DNA of 18,133 nucleotides, from the NCBI GenBank assembly GCA_030040755.1, contig JASHTC010000011.1, forward strand, positions 1 to 18,133, given 5' to 3'. Below, in pieces: positions 13,386-18,133 of this stretch; position 1 is the first letter of the stretch, and each line of letters opens with the position of its first letter. Made by a program: the position numbers and the translations under genes. Under the pieces are notes generated by a model. That model worked only from the letters and a program-made list of their open reading frames with translations, ran no database searches and was not told the origin of the DNA. The DNA comes from Thermoplasmata archaeon (GTDB lineage Archaea > Thermoplasmatota > Thermoplasmata > Lutacidiplasmatales > UBA184).

Positions 13386-14365
13386 CCCGTCGGGAACGGC
13401 TCCTCGGACCGGATCTGGAGGAGGTGGTTCGAGGCCACCGAACGGGCCGGGTAGTCCCGGATGTACCCCCCATAGTACGGAATCCGGTTCGCGACCACCA
13501 GGCGGAAGGCTTCCCGCAGCGAGGCGTCGTCGAGCCCCCGCGTGGGTAGGAGGTCGTCGTTGCGGTTGAGGCACCCTTTCAGCTCGCCCTTGTGGGTGAC
13601 GCGGATGCGATGGCAGTGCATGCAGAACTCGGGGTTGTAAACGGGGTCGACCACCTCGACCTCGGCCCCGTGGAACAGGTAGATCCGCCGGTGGTGCATC
13701 TCCCGCACCAGGACCCGGTCCGCCCGGCTCTCGAGCCATCGCTTGACCGAGTCGATGTCGACCGACCAGTCCTTGGGGCCGACCAGCTCGGGCATGAATT
13801 GGATCAGTTGGACGCGGAGACCCTCCGTTTCGCCCGCGAACCGGAGCAGCTCCGGTATGTGGGGGAGGGTCGGCCGGAAGACCACCATGTTCAGCTTCAC
13901 GGGCTTGAGGCCCACCCGGAGGGCCTCCTCGACTCCCCGGAGGACCGGCGCCAGCGCACCGCCGCGAATCTCCCGAAACGCCGTGGGGTTCAAGGAATCG
14001 ACCGAGACGTTGACGCGTTTCAGGCCGGCATTCCGCAGGCTCTCGGCTCGGGCGGCCAACATCGACCCGTTCGTGGTGAGCGAGACGTCGTCGATGTGGA
14101 CGACGGTGCGGGCGATGATCTCCTCCAGGTCCGTGCGGACCAACGGCTCGCCCCCCGTGAACTTCACCGAGTGGATGTCGAACTCGCGCGCCACCCGGAC
14201 GAGCCGCTCCACCTCCAAGGGGGTCATCTCCTCCCCGTGGGCGGTGCGGGGCCTATCGACGGGGCCCAGCCCCTCGTCGTGGCAGTAGACGCAGCTGAAG
14301 TTGCAGCGCTTGGTCACGCTGATCCGGATGTCGGTCACCTCCCGCCCGACCGAGTCGACCAGCAT
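13382..14365 (-). CDS. moaA: GTP 3',8-cyclase MoaA (molybdopterin biosynthesis)
   Basis: A 327-residue radical SAM enzyme that, with MoaC, converts GTP to cyclic pyranopterin phosphate. The first [4Fe-4S] cluster ligands are Cys21, Cys25 and Cys28 in TKRCNFSCVYC. TGGEPLVR follows. The second cluster has Cys248, Cys251 and Cys265 in the spacing CX2CX13C, with Arg253 and Arg255 in HRIRV matching GTP-contacting arginines. The C-terminus reads LLQIRSEEPFPTG, lacking the terminal Gly-Gly found in most MoaA proteins. The ATG lies 29 nt from a TATA-like box. The gene supplies the first step of the cofactor needed by CoxL and converges with the stand-alone xdhC gene. Confidence 0.92.
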   Translation of the reverse strand: MLVDSVGREVTDIRISVTKRCNFSCVYCHDEGLGPVDRPRTAHGEEMTPLEVERLVRVAREFDIHSVKFTGGEPLVRTDLEEIIARTVVHIDDVSLTTNGSMLAARAESLRNAGLKRVNVSVDSLNPTAFREIRGGALAPVLRGVEEALRVGLKPVKLNMVVFRPTLPHIPELLRFAGETEGLRVQLIQFMPELVGPKDWSVDIDSVKRWLESRADRVLVREMHHRRIYLFHGAEVEVVDPVYNPEFCMHCHRIRVTHKGELKGCLNRNDDLLPTRGLDDASLREAFRLVVANRIPYYGGYIRDYPARSVASNHLLQIRSEEPFPTG

Positions 14366-14389
14366 GGGAGAGTACCGAGCCGACCGGCG

Positions 14390-14398
14390 GCTATAGTG
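14390..14398 (-). promoter_or_regulatory. Putative TATA box of moaA
   Basis: The minus strand reads acactatagc, centred about 29 nt from the moaA ATG, so the transcript would begin within a few bases of the start codon. Confidence 0.55.
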
Positions 14399-14410
14399 TT
14401 GACGACGGGG

Positions 14411-14446
14411 CCCGCGGGGAGGAGCGGGGTCCTCCGCCCGCGCGGG
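14411..14446. repeat. GC-rich inverted repeat between divergent moaA and coxD
   Basis: Inner arms gagga (14419-14423) and tcctc (14430-14434) are flanked by gcggg (14414-14418) and cccgc (14437-14441), with a 2-base bulge and a 6-base loop. Outer ccc/ggg can extend it. It lies between the two divergent promoters and could be an operator or chance structure in GC-rich DNA. Confidence 0.35.
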
Positions 14447-14448
14447 GC

Positions 14449-14458
14449 AAAGGTATTC
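14449..14458 (+). promoter_or_regulatory. Putative BRE/TATA box of coxDE
   Basis: The patch aaaggtattc follows gcggggc. Its centre predicts a transcript start near 14480. That is 4 nt before an in-frame GTG (14484) and about 25 nt before the ATG (14505) used here for coxD. Confidence 0.5.
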
Positions 14459-14504
14459 GGCCCCGGTCGGCTGCCGCGGACCGGTGGTCCCTCCCGCCCG
14501 TGGA

Positions 14505-15398
14505 ATGACCGATAGCGATTCCTGGAAGGACCCGGAGGAGGTCCGGGAGGTCCTGGACGCCCAGGCCTACATCGCCGAGCCGGCCCTGGCGACCGCGGTG
14601 TTCCTGAGCGCCCGGTTGAACAAGCCCTTGCTCGTGGAGGGAGAACCGGGATGCGGGAAGACGGAGATCGCCAAGGTGCTCGCCGCCGCGACCGGAGGCG
14701 AGCTGATCCGGCTGCAGTGCTTCGAGGGACTGGACGCTCGCTCCGCCCTCTACGACTGGGATTACCCCCGTCAGCTCCTGACGATCCGGATGCACGAGCG
14801 GGAGGGGGCCCTCGAGACGCTGGAACGTCAGATCTTCAGCGAGCGGTTCCTGCTCCGCGGTCCGCTGCTCCGGGCCTTGGGCGGGGACGGCTACCACCGT
14901 CCGATCCTGCTCATCGACGAGGTCGACCGAGCGGACGAGGAGTTCGAGGGCCTCCTCCTCGAGGTGCTCTCCGACTTCCAGGTCACCATCCCCGAGCTCG
15001 GGACGATCCGGGCCCGGCGGGTACCGCTCGTCATCATCACCTCGAACCGGACCCGAAATCTCAGTGACGCCCTCAAACGTCGGTGCTTGTACGCCTACGT
15101 CGAGTACCCGGATCCCGAGAAGGAGGTGGCGATCCTCCATCGGCGGGTCCCCACCCTGGAGGACCAGTTCGCGCACCAGATCGTCGACTTCGTCCAGCGC
15201 CTGCGCCGCACGCCGGAGCTCGCGAAGCGTCCGGGCGTGGCGGAGACCCTGGACTGGGCCGCGGCGCTGCTCGCGCTCGGCCGGCGCGCGCTCGACCCCG
15301 CGACGACAGAGCAGACCCTCGGCTTCCTGATCAAGGACGCGGACGACCTGGCGATGCTACGGGCGCATCCCTCCCCGCCGGTCGAGACGACCGAATGA
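14505..15398 (+). CDS. coxD: CoxD, MoxR-family AAA+ ATPase for CO dehydrogenase maturation
   Basis: A 297-residue AAA+ ATPase of the MoxR/CoxD group. Visible motifs: an N-terminal DPEEVREVLDAQAYIAEPALATA helix typical of CoxD, Walker A GEPGCGKT (46-53), Walker B ILLIDEVD (134-141), sensor-1 Asn181 in TSNRTRNLSDAL, and an arginine-finger region ALKRRCLYAYVEYP. Bacterial CoxD is needed to build the sulfur-copper part of the Mo-Cu site. The partner VWA protein CoxE overlaps at ATGA. The start could instead be the GTG at 14484, seven codons upstream, which fits the promoter distance better; neither has a Shine-Dalgarno. Confidence 0.92.
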   Translation: MTDSDSWKDPEEVREVLDAQAYIAEPALATAVFLSARLNKPLLVEGEPGCGKTEIAKVLAAATGGELIRLQCFEGLDARSALYDWDYPRQLLTIRMHEREGALETLERQIFSERFLLRGPLLRALGGDGYHRPILLIDEVDRADEEFEGLLLEVLSDFQVTIPELGTIRARRVPLVIITSNRTRNLSDALKRRCLYAYVEYPDPEKEVAILHRRVPTLEDQFAHQIVDFVQRLRRTPELAKRPGVAETLDWAAALLALGRRALDPATTEQTLGFLIKDADDLAMLRAHPSPPVETTE

Positions 15399-16558
15399 CT
15401 GTGGGGGAACCGACCGCGCCGCGGGCGACGTTCCTTGCTCGGTTGACGGCATTCTGTGCCCTCGTGCGGAGCCGCGGGGTCTCGGTGGGGGTCGGCTCCG
15501 AAGCCGACCTCGGGGCCGCGGCCCTCCTGATCGACCTGCTCGACCGGCCGACGTTCCGGGCCTCGTGTCTGGCGACCCTGGCCAAATCCCCCGAGGACCG
15601 GGAGACGGTGGCGGAGGCGTTCGACGAGTTCTGGACGGGGACGGGGCGACGGACCGAAATCCTGTGGACGGGCGCCGGCACCGCAGTGGTTCGTCCGCCG
15701 CGCGGGAGACCCCGTCGACGCGCTCCGGACCCTCGGGCTCCCTCCCCCCCCGACGTTCCCGAGGTCGCGGTCCCGTTCGGGACGTGGAGTGCCACCGCCC
15801 CGAGCGCCGGTCACGAGATTCGGCATCGCTCGGCACGCGAGGTCCGCGGGGTGCGGGAGGGCGCGCGCCGCCTTCGGGGGATCGTGGCCACCCTGCCCGG
15901 CCGGCGGCACGGACGCGCTCGCCGAGGGACCGTCGACCTGCGGGACACCCTGCGGGGCGGCCTCCGGCAGGGCGGAGAGTGGGTCGAACTCCGCCGCCAG
16001 CGCCCTCGCCTCAAGCGCGGGGAGTTCGTCGTGCTGTGGGACGTCAGTGGTTCGATGCGGGAGCACGAGAGCGAGTGCTTCGCGATCGCCCACGCCCTCG
16101 CCGCGGTCTCCCGCGGAGCGCGCGTCTTCGCGTTCAGCACGAGCCTCACGGAGGTCACGGCGTTGCTCCGTCGGCACTCGTACGGACGGGCGGCGGAGGC
16201 GGTCGGGGCCCGGATCGACCGGGCGGACGGGGGGACGCGGATCGGACAGTCGTTGACGGAGCTCGTCGAGCACAGCGAGGGGATCGTGCGGGACCGTTCG
16301 ACCGTGGTCGTGCTCAGCGACGGCTGGGACCTCGGCGAGCCGGAGCGGGCGGGGGAGGCCCTCGCCCAGCTCGAGCGCCGGGCCCATGCGATTGTCTGGG
16401 TGAACCCCTACGCCCGCCGGACGGGATTCGAGCCACGGGTCGGCGCGCTCCGCGCGGCCCTGCCGCACATCGACCTGTTCTGGGGACCGGAGGACTTCCT
16501 ACGGCCGCACCCTCCGCGGGGCCGGCCGTACGCGACGGTCGCTCCGAGCCCCGTATAA
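15395..16558 (+). CDS. coxE: CoxE, VWA-domain protein partner of CoxD
   Basis: A 387-residue protein. Residues 1 to about 105 are a helical N-terminal domain common to CoxE/YehP-type proteins. Residues about 110-205 are Arg/Pro-rich and poorly conserved. A von Willebrand A domain follows, with MIDAS motif DVSGSM (216-221), a downstream GGTRIG and LSDGWD. MoxR ATPases work with VWA partners as metal-insertion chaperones; CoxD-CoxE is the pair dedicated to CO dehydrogenase. Its ATG overlaps the coxD stop (ATGA), so the two are co-translated. The stop codon lies inside a TATA-like sequence that may drive the next gene. Confidence 0.9.
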   Translation: MTVGEPTAPRATFLARLTAFCALVRSRGVSVGVGSEADLGAAALLIDLLDRPTFRASCLATLAKSPEDRETVAEAFDEFWTGTGRRTEILWTGAGTAVVRPPRGRPRRRAPDPRAPSPPDVPEVAVPFGTWSATAPSAGHEIRHRSAREVRGVREGARRLRGIVATLPGRRHGRARRGTVDLRDTLRGGLRQGGEWVELRRQRPRLKRGEFVVLWDVSGSMREHESECFAIAHALAAVSRGARVFAFSTSLTEVTALLRRHSYGRAAEAVGARIDRADGGTRIGQSLTELVEHSEGIVRDRSTVVVLSDGWDLGEPERAGEALAQLERRAHAIVWVNPYARRTGFEPRVGALRAALPHIDLFWGPEDFLRPHPPRGRPYATVAPSPV

Positions 16559-16560
16559 TC
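16553..16560 (+). promoter_or_regulatory. Putative TATA box of the downstream Rossmann-protein gene
   Basis: The sequence gtataatc overlaps the coxE TAA stop. It is centred about 50 nt upstream of the next GTG. A start of transcription near 16583 would leave a leader containing a ggagg site, in contrast to the leaderless genes nearby. Confidence 0.4.
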
Positions 16561-16596
16561 GTCGCCGGCCTCCGCCGGGCGCAGGGGGCCGGGTCC

Positions 16597-16601
16597 GGAG
16601 G
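16597..16601 (+). promoter_or_regulatory. Shine-Dalgarno site deciding the GTG start at 16606
   Basis: The sequence ggagg lies 4 nt before GTG16606, and the codons that follow immediately encode the first beta strand of a Rossmann fold. It therefore fixes the start in a frame that is open far upstream. Confidence 0.5.
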
Positions 16602-16605
16602 GGGA

Positions 16606-17247
16606 GTGCGGCTCGTCATCATCGGAGGGACGGGGGTCGTCGGGTCCAAGGTGGTGGACGAGGCGCTCGTCCGGGGCCACGAGGTGACGATGGTGGTCCG
16701 GGCCCCCGAAGGGATCATTCCCCGGCCGAACCTTCGTCCGGTGGCCGGGGACGCCCACGTACCCGGACCGTTGGTCGAGCTGTTCCGCGGGCACGACGCA
16801 AGCGTCGGCGCCTTCCACCCGGAAGGGACGAGCCCGGACCTCTACGACGAGTACCTTCGGGTCGCGCGCGCGACCCTGTCGGCCACCAAACAGGCCGGGG
16901 TCCCGCGGCTGCTCTGGGTGGGCGGCGCGGGCAGCCTCGAGGTCGCGCCGGGAGTCCAGCTGGTCGACACCCCCGAGTTCCCGCGGAAGTTCAAGGCGGG
17001 CGCGTTGGCCGCGCGGGAGACCTTGCGCCTGCTCCAGCAGGAGCACGAGGTCGATTGGGTGGTGCTCTCTCCCGCGATCCACGTTGAGGAGGGTCCGCGG
17101 ACCGCGATCTACCGCACCGGGGGGGACGCCCCCGTCTACGGCGCGCACCACGACTCGCACATCTCCGTCCAGGACCTCGCGGTGGCGGTGGTCGACGAGT
17201 TGGAGCGCCCGCGCCACCATCGCCACCGGTTCACCGTCGGGTACTGA
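16606..17247 (+). CDS. NAD(P)-binding Rossmann-fold protein (NmrA/NADH-flavin reductase-like)
   Basis: A 213-residue atypical short-chain dehydrogenase. The first strand carries the dinucleotide motif GGTGVVGSKV (residues 8-17), then a second strand VTMVVR whose Arg favours NADP. Later parts WVGGAGSL and VDWVVLSPA match the NAD(P)H-binding group that includes NADH-flavin reductase-like and biliverdin-reductase-B-like proteins. The classical SDR YxxxK pair is not seen. Substrate is unknown. It follows coxE by 47 nt but has its own likely promoter and a ribosome site, so membership in the cox set is uncertain. The family call is fairly secure and the function is not. Confidence 0.82.
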   Translation: MRLVIIGGTGVVGSKVVDEALVRGHEVTMVVRAPEGIIPRPNLRPVAGDAHVPGPLVELFRGHDASVGAFHPEGTSPDLYDEYLRVARATLSATKQAGVPRLLWVGGAGSLEVAPGVQLVDTPEFPRKFKAGALAARETLRLLQQEHEVDWVVLSPAIHVEEGPRTAIYRTGGDAPVYGAHHDSHISVQDLAVAVVDELERPRHHRHRFTVGY

Positions 17248-17310
17248 GCTCCCTCCCTCGACCACTCGGCCGAACGGCGCGACGGGCCGCCCCGTCGGCC
17301 GCGGATTCCC

Positions 17311-17332
17311 CCGGGGACCATGCGTCCCCCGG
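17311..17332. repeat. Hairpin upstream of carA
   Basis: Arms ccggggac (17311-17318) and gtccccxgg (17324-17332, one bulged C) enclose the loop catgc. It lies after the Rossmann-protein gene and abuts the carA TATA patch. It could be an end-of-transcript structure or an operator; no T-run follows on the plus strand. Confidence 0.4.
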
Positions 17333-17343
17333 CAAAACTTAAG
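17331..17343 (+). promoter_or_regulatory. BRE/TATA element of carA
   Basis: The sequence ggcaaaacttaag is one of the clearest AT-rich boxes in the window. Its centre is about 45 nt upstream of GTG17384, giving a leader of roughly 18 nt. No in-frame start codon exists between the predicted transcript start and that GTG. Confidence 0.55.
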
Positions 17344-17383
17344 CTGCCGACGCTTCCTACTTCTCCTCGGGTTCCAGACACCC

Positions 17384-18133
17384 GTGGCGGCCCAGGCCGA
17401 GCAGGACCGGCTCGGGGGGACCCTGTTTCTCGAGGACGGGCTCCGCTTCGACGGGGTCGGGTTCGGGTCGGTCGGCCGGCGGGTCGGCGAGGTCGTCTTC
17501 ACGACCGGCATGGTCGGCTACCCGGAATCGCTGACCGACCCCTCGTTCCGAGGCCAGATCCTCACCTTCACCTACCCGCTCATCGGCAACTACGGGGTTC
17601 CGCCCGCCGGGGCCCGCGACCGGGATGGCCTCCCCCAGCTGGAGAGCGAGGAGGTCCAGGTCCGCGGCGTGCTGGTCCGAGGGACCACCCGGCCGAACCA
17701 CGCGACCAGCTCCCGCTCCCTCGAGCACTGGATGGAGCAGGAAGGGGTGCCGGGGATCCGGGGGGTCGACACGCGACGACTCACCGAGCGCCTCCGGTCG
17801 GAGGGCGTCGTCCGCGGGGTCATCGACGTCGCCCCGCGGGACGACCGCCCGACGGACGACGAGCTGTGCGCGGCGATCCGGAAGGCGCCGGCCTACGGGG
17901 AAGAGCGGTTCATGGACGAGGTCGCCCCGAAGAAACCCACCCTCATCGTGCGGGCCGGGGGCCCCCTCGTCGCGGTACTCGACTGCGGGGTCAAGACGAG
18001 CATCCTCCGCGCGCTGCTCGACCGCGGCGTCTCGGTGCTCCGGCTTCCCTACGACCACGAGGTCCCCGCCCGGTGGGAGGGCCGTCGCGTGGCGGGCCTG
18101 CTCGTCGGAAACGGCCCGGGGGACCCGGCGCAG
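17384..18133 (+). CDS. carA: Carbamoyl-phosphate synthase small (glutaminase) subunit CarA, 5' part
   Basis: The first 250 residues of CarA, cut by the right edge. The N-terminal domain shows GTLFLEDGLRFDGVGFG, VGEVVFTTGMVGYPESLTDPSF, ILTFTYPLIGNYG and GVDTRRLTERLR, all diagnostic of CarA. The class I glutamine amidotransferase domain begins at VAVLDCGVKTSILRALL and reaches the NGPGDP turn. The catalytic Cys-His-Glu residues lie beyond the edge. The enzyme releases ammonia from glutamine for carbamoyl phosphate, used for pyrimidines and arginine. GTG is chosen because no other start fits between the promoter and the conserved region. carB probably follows outside the window. Confidence 0.95.
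   Translation, partial: MAAQAEQDRLGGTLFLEDGLRFDGVGFGSVGRRVGEVVFTTGMVGYPESLTDPSFRGQILTFTYPLIGNYGVPPAGARDRDGLPQLESEEVQVRGVLVRGTTRPNHATSSRSLEHWMEQEGVPGIRGVDTRRLTERLRSEGVVRGVIDVAPRDDRPTDDELCAAIRKAPAYGEERFMDEVAPKKPTLIVRAGGPLVAVLDCGVKTSILRALLDRGVSVLRLPYDHEVPARWEGRRVAGLLVGNGPGDPAQ

Noticed and set aside
15095..16468. Minus-strand open frame opposite coxE
   Set aside because: Shadow of coxE without conserved motifs.
1..18133. Insertion sequences, CRISPR arrays, prophage or integration sites
   Set aside because: No transposase, integrase, direct-repeat array or tRNA-3' duplication is visible. The tRNA gene's 3' end is not repeated elsewhere in the window as far as I can see by eye.

Overview
The window is a very GC-rich, gene-dense archaeal chromosome segment. 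The case for an archaeon rests on an archaeal-type tRNA-Glu with no encoded CCA, on TATA/BRE-like AT-rich boxes about 27-35 nt upstream of several start codons (leaderless or nearly leaderless transcripts), and on otherwise T-poor, short intergenic gaps. A high-GC Thermoplasmatota-type soil or sediment archaeon is my best guess, but this is inference and no lineage marker was searched. No gap without a gene exceeds about 155 bases. I see no insertion sequence, CRISPR array or prophage.

Layout. (1) 1-1259: the 3' end of an RraA-like aldolase gene converges on truA, and the two share one CTAG stop palindrome. (2) 1413-6232: a complete plus-strand phosphate uptake operon, pstS-pstC-pstA-pstB-phoU, behind an AT-rich promoter island, with 1 to 6 nt gaps or overlapping GTGA/ATGA junctions. 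(3) 6311-6385: tRNA-Glu(TTC) with an unusual C at position 33. (4) 6454-16558: an aerobic carbon monoxide dehydrogenase island. It holds a plus-strand fusion gene (MocA-like cytidylyltransferase + XdhC/CoxI + YHS/TRASH metal-binding domain), a minus-strand structural operon coxM-coxS-coxL-coxG, a second xdhC/coxI on the plus strand, a minus-strand moaA, and plus-strand coxD-coxE. (5) 16606-17247: a small NAD(P)-binding Rossmann protein gene, probably with its own promoter. (6) 17384 to the right edge: the 5' part of carA.

How the genes fit together. CoxL carries the AYRCSFR active-site loop that defines form I (true CO-oxidising) enzymes, so the CoxMSL trimer should oxidise CO at a Mo-S-Cu centre and pass electrons through two [2Fe-2S] clusters of CoxS to FAD on CoxM. 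The surrounding genes cover cofactor supply and maturation. MoaA starts molybdopterin synthesis, the MocA domain would make the cytosine dinucleotide form, the XdhC/CoxI proteins would handle the cofactor before insertion, and the CoxD (MoxR AAA+) and CoxE (VWA) pair would help build the copper-sulfur site. CoxG would link the enzyme to quinone or membrane. The three-domain fusion is the most unusual item: its C-terminal domain has the C-X21-C-X3-C spacing of heavy-metal (TRASH) domains, which suggests, but does not prove, that Mo cofactor tailoring and copper handling are joined in one polypeptide.
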